Source of the DNA: a virus
Reading direction: 5' to 3' (one strand)
Length of the DNA stretch: 33,663 nucleotides
Virus record (IMG/VR): IMGVR_UViG_3300022745_000114
Location: 1 to 33,663 of that record
The notes beneath the pieces are model-generated. The model was not told the DNA's origin, did no database searches, and saw nothing but the letters and a program-made list of their open reading frames with translations. Positions 22,634 to 29,820 of the stretch are shown one piece after another. Made by a program: the position numbers and the translations under genes. The first letter of the stretch is position 1. Each line of letters begins with the position of its first letter.

Positions 22634-23088
22634 ATCGTCTCCTGTCCGTCGAACTCCGTCTCACGCAGGCCGGGGTTGTCCATCAGCTCACGCGTGAAGT
22701 TCGGCTTGACTCGGTTCGGGTCTTGGTCGCGCGCCGTCTTGTCCGAAACCGAGATTCCGCCGGCGCCGAGGCCGGTCAGGCGGCGGCCGCGCTTCAGGCG
22801 CAGCTGCACCGCCAGGTCCTTGTAGTTCTGGAGCTTGTCGCTGAGGTTCTTGGTCTTCTGCTTGTCGCCGTCCTTGGTCGATTCCGTCAGGTCTCGAGCG
22901 ACGCGCGCGATGATCGCCTGGACGCACGAAATGGCCGCCTCGTTGGGCGAACCTTCGTCAACGATCGTGAAGTTGATCTCCGCGTCCGTCAGGAGCGGGT
23001 TCTTGGGGTCGATGTCGCCAATCAAGAACCGCACTTGGTCCTTGGTCGAAGACGACGGATCCCCAGAATATGACCACTGGGTGGACAC
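22630..23088 (-). CDS. Head-associated protein (adaptor-region, unknown role)
   Basis: A 152-residue protein starting at GTG 23088 with GGAGG 5-8 nt upstream. The N-terminus WSYSGDPSSSTKDQVRFLIG is a recurrent phage motif in proteins encoded between capsid and connector genes. It continues with DPKNPLLTDAEINF, a Cys-containing helix, and a basic stretch (LQNYKDLAVQLRLKRGRRLT). The C-terminus is acidic and flexible. It is probably a structural head-completion protein; biochemical role not known to me. Confidence 0.7.
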   Translation of the reverse strand: MSTQWSYSGDPSSSTKDQVRFLIGDIDPKNPLLTDAEINFTIVDEGSPNEAAISCVQAIIARVARDLTESTKDGDKQKTKNLSDKLQNYKDLAVQLRLKRGRRLTGLGAGGISVSDKTARDQDPNRVKPNFTRELMDNPGLRETEFDGQETM

Positions 23089-23103
23089 GGAGACCTCCTC
23101 GGC

Positions 23104-23460
23104 TTAGTCGACGTCTTCGTCCAAATCGTCGGAGGCGACGGCCTGGCGTTCTTTCTGAAGTTCCTTGAGCTCTTGCACGCGGTCGCCCATGCGGTCGGCC
23201 AGCTTCGGAAACGCCGGCGAAGCGTTGCGGAAGTGCTTCTCGCCCTGGTTTTCCGGGTCGATGATGTTGCCGTGAGCCAGCTCGGCCTTGAACACCGGGT
23301 AGGACCAGTCGAGCGCCTCGGGCACCGGTTCACCGCGCTTGCGGATTTTGCCGCCCGTCACCTTGATGTCACGCGCCGCAAGAATCGTGCACTCCAATTC
23401 TTTCGGATCGACGCGGACTGGGGCCTGTTGCTGCTGCTGTTTTGCGTTACCTTTCGCCAT
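23104..23460 (-). CDS. Hypothetical protein downstream of the capsid gene
   Basis: A 118-residue protein with AAGGAGG 7 nt before ATG 23460. It starts with a poly-Gln stretch (MAKGNAKQQQQQAPV), has a small beta-like segment CTILAARDIKVTGGKIRKRG and a charged helical end (RMGDRVQELKELQKERQAVA) with an acidic tail. It lies after the capsid terminator and opens the connector gene cluster. No family recognised; probably a small head-completion or minor structural protein. Confidence 0.65.
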   Translation of the reverse strand: MAKGNAKQQQQQAPVRVDPKELECTILAARDIKVTGGKIRKRGEPVPEALDWSYPVFKAELAHGNIIDPENQGEKHFRNASPAFPKLADRMGDRVQELKELQKERQAVASDDLDEDVD

Positions 23461-23474
23461 GAATCGCCTCCTTG

Positions 23475-23511
23475 AAAAAAGACCGGGGCGGCCCCGCTAA
23501 GAACCGCCCCG
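23475..23511 (-). terminator. Rho-independent terminator after the major capsid gene
   Basis: CGGGGCGG (23484-23491) pairs with CCGCCCCG (23504-23511) across a 12-nt loop that can form its own smaller pairing. On the minus strand the stem is followed within 3 nt by six T residues (23475-23480). It lies 26 nt after the capsid stop and would cap the capsid transcript. Confidence 0.8.
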
Positions 23512-23536
23512 CGTCCTGCGTTTCAGAGACTCTACC

Positions 23537-24505
23537 TTACGACGCCAGGCCGGTGAAGAAGGCGCCGACGTCCGAAGCGACGAGCTTCATGTCGTAGGCC
23601 GCTTCGACTTCCACGCGGTCGGACGACAGCCATTCCATGCGGAAGCGCTTCACGCGCCAGCCGTTGTTGGAACCGGTGAAGCCTTTCCAAGAGAAGATGT
23701 AGCCGCCCGACGGCTGCATCAAGCTCGGGCGCGGCGCCGAGTAGACGAGGAGCGCTTGGCCGGTACCGAAGATGTTCGCCATCGTCGGGGCTTGGCCCTT
23801 CTTCGCCGTGTTCTCGGTCGCGCGGGCGACGAGCACTTGGTCAACTTCGAACAGGCCGGCCAACAGGTCGAGCGTGACCTGTCCGCGCTGCGTGTACTTG
23901 ATACGGTCGAGGATCGACGCGTTCGACTTCAGCGCCTTGAACACCTTGGGGGTGATCACGAGCTTGTTCGGCATGTACGTCGACTTCTCGGAGATCGCTT
24001 CGATCTGCTCCATCACGTCGTTGACGGGGTCGGAACCGACTTGGTCCCAAGCGATCGTGGGCGTAATGTCACCGCCCGAGCTGGAACCGCTCCAGAGGCC
24101 GGTCTGGAAAAAGCCGTCGCGGAACTGCTTCTCGCGGCGGAGCAACACCTTCTGGGTGATGAACTCCGTGGCGTCGCGGTCCATGTCGAGCGGCGCGTCC
24201 GCGTTGTCGCGGATTTGGTCGTCGATGTCTTTGTGCAAGGCGAACGGCTTGCAGTAGTACGTCGGCGTGTTGTCGATCGCGTAGCCGGAACCAGCCGACT
24301 CGGTCGAAGGGGCGCGCTCTTCCGCTTCGTCGCGGAGGAAGTCACCCTTGTCGTACACGAAGTAGCGGTCCGACTTCTTTTGCACTGGGACGATCGGGAA
24401 AACCTGATCGGCCACGTAGCGCTTTTGGTCTTGGATGTACGCGACCGACAGCTCGGTCAACGGTCCGTCGATGTGGACATCGCCAGAAGACGGTTGCGGG
24501 CACAT
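23537..24505 (-). CDS. Major capsid protein
   Basis: A 322-residue capsid subunit with AAGGAGG before ATG 24505. It belongs to the HK97-fold-like group I recognise by LTELSVAYIQDQKRYVADQV (16-35), FPIVPVQKKSDRYFVYDKGD (36-55), RDEAEERAPSTESAGSGYAI, DNTPTYYCKPFALHKDIDDQ and IRDNADAPLDMDRDATEFIT. A C-terminal segment WLSSDRVEVEAAYDMKLVAS closes the fold. There is no separate N-terminal delta domain, so assembly should depend on the scaffold-like protein upstream. Flanked by the decoration gene (upstream) and a terminator (downstream). Confidence 0.93.
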   Translation of the reverse strand: MCPQPSSGDVHIDGPLTELSVAYIQDQKRYVADQVFPIVPVQKKSDRYFVYDKGDFLRDEAEERAPSTESAGSGYAIDNTPTYYCKPFALHKDIDDQIRDNADAPLDMDRDATEFITQKVLLRREKQFRDGFFQTGLWSGSSSGGDITPTIAWDQVGSDPVNDVMEQIEAISEKSTYMPNKLVITPKVFKALKSNASILDRIKYTQRGQVTLDLLAGLFEVDQVLVARATENTAKKGQAPTMANIFGTGQALLVYSAPRPSLMQPSGGYIFSWKGFTGSNNGWRVKRFRMEWLSSDRVEVEAAYDMKLVASDVGAFFTGLAS

Positions 24506-24585
24506 ATGTCACTCCTCCTTGCGTTGTCCCAGGGCGATCCGTCCGTGGAAAGCCCCATCGAGTTAAAAGAACCGCGCCCCGTTGC

Positions 24586-24966
24586 TTACGGGACGATGCC
24601 ATCGCGCAGGATCTGGATCTTGATGATGTCGCCGTCGGCGCCAGCCGCTTGCAACGCCACGCCCAGGACGTGGTCGCCCGAGACGGCCGTGCGCAGCTTG
24701 CCCGTGGCTGCCGTAGCAACCTTCGCGCCCGCCGCGATCGCCGCGCCCGCCATCGCCATCGGAGCGCCGCCCGTGACAACCGACACGCAGTCGTTCGTCA
24801 GGCCGCTCTTCGGCTTGTTCGAGAGAACGCCGACCGCCATCTCGCCAGCAACGCTGCACAAGGCCGCGTGACCGGACGAGTCGACTTTGACGCACTTGAA
24901 CTGATGGGTGGAAAGGTCCGCCGCTTCGACCAGCGACAGGGTCTGCAAATTCTGTTCGGTGGCCAT
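24586..24966 (-). CDS. Capsid decoration/cement protein (DUF2190-like)
   Basis: A 126-residue protein with AAGGAGG 8 nt before ATG 24966. The sequence is a small beta-barrel type: FKCVKVDSSGHAALCSVAGE, AVGVLSNKP, then Ala/Gly-rich GGAPMAMAGAAIAAGAKVAT, LRTAVSGDHVLGVALQAAGA and DGDIIKIQIL. This repeats the features of DUF2190-like or capsid cement proteins encoded directly upstream of capsid genes, which bind the outer capsid surface after expansion. Confident by sequence pattern and position. Confidence 0.82.
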   Translation of the reverse strand: MATEQNLQTLSLVEAADLSTHQFKCVKVDSSGHAALCSVAGEMAVGVLSNKPKSGLTNDCVSVVTGGAPMAMAGAAIAAGAKVATAATGKLRTAVSGDHVLGVALQAAGADGDIIKIQILRDGIVP

Positions 24967-25050
24967 CGAGCGATCCTCCTTGATCTCATTTCAAAAGGCG
25001 TGGTCGTCCTTGACCTCGCCGTTCAAACCAGTTTCACGCCGCTTGTGCGC

Positions 25051-26136
25051 TTACGCGCGCTTTTTGCGGCGCTCCGACTCTTCCAAGTGCTTGCTGTAGA
25101 GGTCGGGGTGGGCGTTGCAAGCCGCGCGGAAGGCCTGCGCCTTCGTGATCGGCGTGTTGCCTTCGGCCGACTTCGCAACCATGCCGTCAGCGATCTGGCG
25201 CAGCTGCACTTCGGCTTCGGTCATGCCGGCCGCGCCTTCGATCGCGGCGCCGGGCGCTGACGTGCCGACTTCTTTCAGGATCGCGCCACCTTTGGCGATG
25301 CGCGCGTCGAGCGACTTCAAGATGCCGTTCAGCTTCTCGAACACTTCCGGCGCCTTCTGGCTGACCGTCTTCAGGACGGCGCCGAGGTCTTCCGACTTCA
25401 GCGCGAGGCCTTTGAACTCGGCCGCCTTCTCGACGAACTCTTTGGTGATGCGGGCGTCGCGCTCTTTCGCCAGCTCGGCGTTCGCTTTGGCGACGGCTTG
25501 CTCGGACTCTTCATGCGACTTCCAAAGCGCCGTCAACATGCCGTGCATGCTGGCCGGGACACCCGTGAGGTCGAGGCTGCCATCGGCGTTCTTCTTGACG
25601 GCCGACTTGCAGGTCGCCATGCCCATGCCTTCGGCCTCTTTTTTCTCTTTCGGGGGCTGGTCGCCCGCCGCTTCGCTGCCAGGCGCAGGGGCCGGCGCGT
25701 CTTCCTTTTTGGGTTCGGCGGCGGCCGGCTTGTTGTCGGCGTCGTTGTCGGACGGGCCGCCTTTGTCGTCGGCGTCGGGTTCTTTGTGGTCGTCGGCTTC
25801 CGGCATGAAGCCAGCCGCTTCGGCGAGCTTCGCCATGACTTCTTTCGGCACGTCGTCGCCAGCGGCGTGGAGAACGCGCATCGCGGCTTTCACCGCGTTC
25901 TTGCCCTTCTCACTCGCGACCGACTTCAGGATCTCGTCGAACTTTTTGAGGACAGCGGCGTCGAGCGTGCGGTCGAAACCGTTGGCTTTCAGAACTTCAT
26001 CGATGGATTGATTCTTGCCAGCCATTCCGCTCTCCTCCTTGAGAATCAGGAAATTCTGCTTATTGGCGCCTTGCGGCACGACGCTGACCTCGATGGCCTT
26101 GAGCTTGCTCAACTGCGTCGTCATGGAAAGCTTCAC
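25051..26136 (-). CDS. Scaffold-like prohead protein
   Basis: A 361-residue, highly charged protein between the XkdF-type protease and the decoration/capsid genes, the place of a scaffold. The first 37 residues include AIEVSVVPQGANKQNFLILK, a short motif found in XkdF-like/prohead proteins. Then come helical stretches, a long Asp/Pro/Ala/Lys-rich linker (about 113-170), a coiled-coil half (about 205-290: EQAVAKANAELAKERDARIT) and a basic tail (EESERRKKRA). The first start is GTG 26136 with a weak site; a strong AAGGAGG precedes an internal ATG at 26025. Scaffold function is inferred from charge, coiled coil and synteny. Confidence 0.75.
   Translation of the reverse strand: MKLSMTTQLSKLKAIEVSVVPQGANKQNFLILKEESGMAGKNQSIDEVLKANGFDRTLDAAVLKKFDEILKSVASEKGKNAVKAAMRVLHAAGDDVPKEVMAKLAEAAGFMPEADDHKEPDADDKGGPSDNDADNKPAAAEPKKEDAPAPAPGSEAAGDQPPKEKKEAEGMGMATCKSAVKKNADGSLDLTGVPASMHGMLTALWKSHEESEQAVAKANAELAKERDARITKEFVEKAAEFKGLALKSEDLGAVLKTVSQKAPEVFEKLNGILKSLDARIAKGGAILKEVGTSAPGAAIEGAAGMTEAEVQLRQIADGMVAKSAEGNTPITKAQAFRAACNAHPDLYSKHLEESERRKKRA
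26034..26040 (-). promoter_or_regulatory. Strong internal ribosome binding site for a shorter scaffold product
   Basis: AAGGAGG lies 8 nt upstream of the in-frame ATG 26025 (codon 38 of the longer frame). It is far better than anything before GTG 26136. This suggests that the main product starts MAGKNQSIDEVLK, or that both a long and a short form are made. Confidence 0.7.
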
Positions 26137-26186
26137 ACCTTGCGCTGGGTCGTCCGTGACCCGACAGCAGCGATTGTGAACCGATT

Positions 26187-27299
26187 TCAGGTCTGCTGTC
26201 TAGTGCCGAAGCCTCCAACGCTGAAAGCGTCGAGGTCGCCGTCCTTGATTTGCTGCCACACTTCGTCGTTGTCCACGCGGATGACAAGCACCCAGTCGCC
26301 TTTCTTCACGTCGCCACGGCCAAGGGTAAAATCCACAGGCGCGATATAGCTTTCCAGCACGGCGCCAGCGAGACGACCCTGGTGGCGTAGGCCGATCGTG
26401 CGCGCGTTTTCGAGGTAGTAGTGCGCGGCCGCCTCGACATCATCGGCCGTCATCGTGTCGCCTTGGCTGTCGACGAAGTTCGGACGGAGGACGACGCCGT
26501 AAACGATCCGCTCGTCGCCGGCCTTCTTGATGAGCGCGCCATCGCTTTCGTGCGCTTCGACGACCGACTTGAAGTCGTCGGGCTGCGCGCCCTCTTCGGC
26601 AACGCCGATTACCTGAGCGCCGCGCCAGGTCGTGGTGTGCGCCTCCTGATCGACCATCAGCGCGTCCGCTTCAACGTCCAGCACGTCGCCCGGATTGGCC
26701 GCAAGCCGCGTCGGCGCGGTCAGGCCGAGTATGACGCGGCTGTCGCTGATGTTCGTTGCGTTGTCCATGCCGGTGTCCGACATCAACACGCCGCACTCGT
26801 AGGACTTCTCGCCGTTCGCCGTCTCGTAAACTTCTGTCACCTGAGCGCGAACGGTAACGGGTTTGCTTGCGGCCTCTTGATCGACCTCGCCAGCTGCCGC
26901 GTCCTGCTGGCCTCCCGCCGGGCCAGGGTCCGCGCGCATAGGCGTCATGTTGATGCTGCCGTCCTTGAGCAACCGCACGTTGAGCGTCATTGCCGACTTG
27001 GTCGTGCCGATGTCGCGCGCGATGTCGGCAACGCCGCCTACGTTGTAGGGACGGCGACCGATCGGGCCATCGACGTGCACGTCCGAGCTGCCCGGGTCGT
27101 CCTTTTGCGCATCGGTCTTGAGTGACGGGTACTTCCTGTAAACGGCGTCACGCACGCGCTTTTCGTATTTCGTGCCAGCGGCGCGCGCCAAGGCATTACG
27201 GGCGTGGGAGATGTCGGGAATCGGAAACTTGCGTTCCTCGGGGATCGCGAACGTCTTGTCGTGCAAGGCGTTACGGCTTTCGGTATTCAGCTCTGCCAT
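26187..27299 (-). CDS. Head maturation protease, XkdF-like (putative serine protease)
   Basis: A 370-residue protein from ATG 27299 (AGGGGGT upstream). Three parts are visible. The N-terminus has KFPIPDISHARNALARA (24-40) with VRDAVYRKYP, a small phage domain often fused to maturation proteins. The middle (about 145-235) is beta-rich and resembles an OB-like domain (LTAPTRLAANPGDVLDVEAD). The C-terminus (about 265-370) matches the XkdF-like peptidase: YGVVLRPNFVDSQGDTMTAD, ARTIGLRHQGR, ESYIAPVDF, WVLVIRVDNDEVW and DAFSVGGFG. H (in LRHQG) and S (in FSVGG) are likely catalytic. It should trim scaffold or capsid during prohead maturation. Confidence 0.85.
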   Translation of the reverse strand: MAELNTESRNALHDKTFAIPEERKFPIPDISHARNALARAAGTKYEKRVRDAVYRKYPSLKTDAQKDDPGSSDVHVDGPIGRRPYNVGGVADIARDIGTTKSAMTLNVRLLKDGSINMTPMRADPGPAGGQQDAAAGEVDQEAASKPVTVRAQVTEVYETANGEKSYECGVLMSDTGMDNATNISDSRVILGLTAPTRLAANPGDVLDVEADALMVDQEAHTTTWRGAQVIGVAEEGAQPDDFKSVVEAHESDGALIKKAGDERIVYGVVLRPNFVDSQGDTMTADDVEAAAHYYLENARTIGLRHQGRLAGAVLESYIAPVDFTLGRGDVKKGDWVLVIRVDNDEVWQQIKDGDLDAFSVGGFGTRQQT

Positions 27300-27310
27300 C
27301 GCAAACCCCC

Positions 27311-28237
27311 TTATTCGAGGACCAGCGCCATGCTGCACCGACAGTTTGGGTGCAAGCCGGGGCCGTCTATACGACCTTCGTCGGTGTCGAACTGCTCGTC
27401 AATCCCGACCGCCTGCCCGGCCAGCTCCTCGCAGCGCGGGCAAAGCCGGTCGTCAGGCGTCACGATCCAGACCTTCTTCGCGGTCTTGCGGTCGATCTCG
27501 CCACGGTCGGCGGCCTGGTCCCAGCCCTCTTGCTGTCCGGCGTTGACGGCGTTTATCGACTCGGTGCGCGCGATGGTGTCGGCGCGCTGGGCGAGCAGGC
27601 GATCACGGTAAGCCTCGGCGCGGCGGTCGATGCGGTCGTCTGGAACGCCAGCCTGTTCAAGAGCGTCGCGGTAGCGATCGACGGCGTTGGCGCGGCGCGT
27701 GTCCAAACCAACCGCGTCTTGGATGCGCTGAGCGACAGAGCGCGGGTCGTCGGTGCCCTCGTTCAGGTCGCCGATCGCCTGGCGCACGGCTTCCTTTGAA
27801 GACTCGGTGACTTCGGTGATCAGGAACGCGGTGCGCTTGCGGGCGTACCGCACGACGCGCGGGTCACTTCCGCTGAACGAAGCGTAGGTTTCGGTGTCCC
27901 GACCGGTGCGCTCAAGCATCGCTTTGAGCTGCGCCTTTGAGGCCACGCCAGCTTCCTTCACGGCTTCGATGATCGCGTCGTGAAGGTCCTCGTCGTTCGA
28001 CAGGAATTCTTTCCACGGGATTGTGCCCATGATCTTTTCCTCGTCGCCCGTCGCGATGGCCGTGAGCAGGTCGCGCAGGTCTACGAGATCACGGAACTCG
28101 TCGAGCGAGGTCTTGATCCGCTTTTCGAACTCGGGTGCAAGCGCATCCGCAATCTTGTGGAAGGTCTTGTAGTCTCGAGAATTCGGCGGGTTCGTGCCCG
28201 ACTTCGTTTTCGCTTTGTTGATTGCGACGAACTTCAT
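27311..28237 (-). CDS. Head morphogenesis protein (Mu gpF / SPP1 gp7-like)
   Basis: A 308-residue minor head protein with AGAGGA before ATG 28237. The C-terminal third has the complete family signature: RADTIARTESINAVNAGQQE, KVWIVTPDDRLCPRCEELAG, then DGPGLHPNCRCSMALVLE. The CPRC and HPNCRC cysteines and histidine probably bind zinc. Family members stay inside the capsid near the portal and are needed for viable heads. Position between portal and maturation protease is standard. Confidence 0.92.
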   Translation of the reverse strand: MKFVAINKAKTKSGTNPPNSRDYKTFHKIADALAPEFEKRIKTSLDEFRDLVDLRDLLTAIATGDEEKIMGTIPWKEFLSNDEDLHDAIIEAVKEAGVASKAQLKAMLERTGRDTETYASFSGSDPRVVRYARKRTAFLITEVTESSKEAVRQAIGDLNEGTDDPRSVAQRIQDAVGLDTRRANAVDRYRDALEQAGVPDDRIDRRAEAYRDRLLAQRADTIARTESINAVNAGQQEGWDQAADRGEIDRKTAKKVWIVTPDDRLCPRCEELAGQAVGIDEQFDTDEGRIDGPGLHPNCRCSMALVLE

Positions 28238-28296
28238 CGGTTTTCCTCTGCGCCCAGTTGATCAGTGCCTGGTACTGCGATGGCGTGCAAACGAAG

Positions 28297-28521
28297 TTAA
28301 TTGGTGCTCGGCTGTCCATCGCTCAAGTCCCACGGGAAGGGCGCCGGTTCCTCGTAGAGCGGCGCTGGATCTTCGTACATCGGTTCCGGCTGCTCGGGAT
28401 CGTACCCCGGATTTTCTGACACGTCGTCGTAGTAGATTGTGAACGATTGCAGGGTGATCGTGTCGCTTTCGGGCGGCGCGGGCGGACTCAACCAGATGAA
28501 CCAGACGAAGACGAAGGGCAT
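28297..28521 (-). CDS. Small protein with N-terminal hydrophobic helix and acidic Pro/Tyr-rich tail
   Basis: A 74-residue protein with GGAGGT 6 nt before ATG 28521. The first 12 residues are very hydrophobic (MPFVFVWFIWLS), followed by an acidic tail with repeated (Y/E)EDPAP and EEPAP units (MYEDPAPLYEEPAP). It may be a small membrane-associated or head-completion protein. Family unknown. It ends 59 nt before the head morphogenesis start. A 76-codon frame beginning within it (28319) lacks a ribosome site and was not accepted. Confidence 0.6.
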   Translation of the reverse strand: MPFVFVWFIWLSPPAPPESDTITLQSFTIYYDDVSENPGYDPEQPEPMYEDPAPLYEEPAPFPWDLSDGQPSTN

Positions 28522-28549
28522 AAAGCACCTCCAAGACTTCCTATGATTT

Positions 28550-28654
28550 TCACCCGCTTCCCTCCGCGTCGCAAACGAGGCAGATCGTCTCGCCCTCGAA
28601 CCAGTCCATGCAGCAGCGGCCGCCGCACGTACCGCAAGCCCAGTAGCGGATCAT
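28550..28654 (-). CDS. 34-residue cysteine-rich mini-protein
   Basis: A short gene whose ATG (28652-28654) overlaps the TGA of the preceding gene (ATGA), ending at TGA 28550-28552. Its product has five cysteines in the first half and end: WACGTCGGRCCMDW and later ICLVCDAE, i.e. CxxC, CC and CxxC, as in a small zinc ribbon. The coupling and cysteine spacing support a real gene despite its size. No function assigned. Confidence 0.6.
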   Translation of the reverse strand: MIRYWACGTCGGRCCMDWFEGETICLVCDAEGSG

Positions 28655-28845
28655 TTTGCGACCGCAGCGCGCACCGCGCAGTCTTTAGCTTCCAGCAGCT
28701 TCCGCAGAGCGACAGTCCGCTCCGGATTACGCGGGAGAATATCGACCATCATCTGGGCAAGCTCTCCGAATGGCTTGCTGATCTTCTGGTATTGCTCGGG
28801 AAGATGGGCGTACGCGAAGAACTGCATCAGAAATTCGTTTTCCAT
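28651..28845 (-). CDS. Small helical protein, candidate Acb2/Tad1-hook-like
   Basis: A 64-residue, all-helical protein with GAGGGA before ATG 28845. The pattern FAYAHLPEQYQKISKPFGEL (10-29) and NPERTVALRKLLEAKDCAVR (40-59) is widely conserved in phages. The layout (F-x-Y, then a helix, then P-x-(N/S)-x-E-x-x-x-A-L-x-K-L-x-E-A) resembles the Acb2 group, whose members sequester cyclic-nucleotide signals of CBASS defence. This is my reading of the motif; sequence similarity is short, and a purely structural role is not excluded. Confidence 0.6.
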   Translation of the reverse strand: MENEFLMQFFAYAHLPEQYQKISKPFGELAQMMVDILPRNPERTVALRKLLEAKDCAVRAAVAK

Positions 28846-28848
28846 TTT

Positions 28849-29265
28849 TTATCCCTCGTAAGACGGATTGAATACACTCGGCAGACCTTTTTCAGGGTCT
28901 GCGGCCTTCACGCCAGCCAGTTGATCGACCAGATGCTCCTGCCGCATCTTCGCTTGGCGTTGCGCGCGTAGGTAGCACGCCAAGAGGATCGAATAGTTCG
29001 CAAGGTCGAGCAGCGTGTCTTCCGCCGACTCGTCTTTCACGCTCAGCTCGCCGCGCTTGGCGAAGCTGGCGATGCGCGAAAGCTTGTCCGACATCCGCGT
29101 CAGGAAGCCAGCCTCCACCGAGCAGATGCCGAGGTTCTTTACCGCGCTGAAGTTGGCGAAAGGATCGTCAGACGCGCCGCTATAGTCGGCGTTCTTCTTC
29201 TCCATCACCTGGACCATGCAGCCGGTGAACGACTTGAAGCAGGCGACGAACTCAGCGCGGTTCAT
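28849..29265 (-). CDS. Nucleotide modification-associated domain protein (DUF1599-like)
   Basis: A 138-residue protein with GGAGAGG before ATG 29265. It has KKNADYSGASDDPFANF (23-39), then FLTRMSDKLSRIASFAKRGE and DESAEDTLLDLANYSILLAC (about 78-97), the pattern of the DUF1599 / nucleotide modification-associated domain 1 family. The family was linked by genomic context to modified-nucleotide metabolism; its enzyme activity is not known to me. It lies among small accessory genes between portal and head genes. Confidence 0.82.
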   Translation of the reverse strand: MNRAEFVACFKSFTGCMVQVMEKKNADYSGASDDPFANFSAVKNLGICSVEAGFLTRMSDKLSRIASFAKRGELSVKDESAEDTLLDLANYSILLACYLRAQRQAKMRQEHLVDQLAGVKAADPEKGLPSVFNPSYEG

Positions 29266-29485
29266 TGTAGTACCTCTCCGGCTTGTCGAACGGACCTCTG
29301 ATCTCGAACGAGACCATCGTGTGATTGTCGCTGCGGCTGAATTCGCCTTTGACGATCACGATGCCGTTCTCGTCGATCTCGATGCACGTGAGGCCGATGC
29401 GGTCGGAGGTCACGCCGAGATGCGGCGCAACTCTGGCCTCGATGTCCTTCACCCAGAAGGCGCTCTCTCCGGTCTTTCTGATCAT
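29252..29485 (-). CDS. Hypothetical small beta-rich protein
   Basis: A 77-residue protein with ATG 29485 in an ATGA overlap with the preceding gene and a 14-nt overlap with the following DUF1599-like gene. The central part is a run of beta strands (IGLTCIEIDENGIVIVKGEF; HTMVSFEIRG). No cysteine pair, membrane segment or catalytic motif. Family not recognised; the tight overlaps suggest a genuine coupled gene. Confidence 0.65.
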   Translation of the reverse strand: MIRKTGESAFWVKDIEARVAPHLGVTSDRIGLTCIEIDENGIVIVKGEFSRSDNHTMVSFEIRGPFDKPERYYNEPR

Positions 29486-29820
29486 ACGAACTCCGGATCG
29501 CCGAAGACGACGCGGCTGCTTTTCGCGGCCACTTCATCTGGCAGGTAGCGGCGGAACTTGCCGTTCGCGTCGTAGTGCTGCGCGTTGTCGCGGCGCGGCT
29601 TCTTGCTGCGCATCACGTCGACGCCGTAGCGGGTGCGCATGTTCTGCTGCTTTCCCCAGCTGTAGGACTGAGGACGCATGATCACGCGGATCTTCTGGCC
29701 GAGACGCGCCGCCAGCGCTGCGATTTTGGCGCGCTGGCTTGCGCCGCTCGATTTACGTTGCGCCGCCCCGGTATCGCGACCGCGCCGTGTTTGCCCCGGT
29801 CTCGCTCGTTCCATTCCCAT
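29482..29820 (-). CDS. Hypothetical basic protein overlapping the portal gene end
   Basis: A protein of up to 112 residues, strongly basic, with segments such as LAARLGQKIRVIMRPQSYSW, TRYGVDVMRSKKPRRDNAQH and YDANGKFRRYLPDEV. The proposed start ATG 29820 lies 68 nt inside the portal gene with GGGAG 10 nt upstream; a later start (GTG or ATG about 29685) is possible. The C-terminal two thirds look more gene-like than the Arg/Gly-rich beginning. Family not recognised. Confidence 0.5.
   Translation of the reverse strand: MGMERARPGQTRRGRDTGAAQRKSSGASQRAKIAALAARLGQKIRVIMRPQSYSWGKQQNMRTRYGVDVMRSKKPRRDNAQHYDANGKFRRYLPDEVAAKSSRVVFGDPEFV

Noticed and set aside
23756-24871. 371-codon plus-strand frame over capsid and decoration genes
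   Set aside because: It crosses two well-identified minus-strand genes and their intergenic gap, with shadow-type composition and no motif.
28089-28319. 76-codon minus-strand frame between two genes
   Set aside because: No ribosome site at its ATG, and more than half lies inside the head morphogenesis gene in another frame with shadow-like composition.
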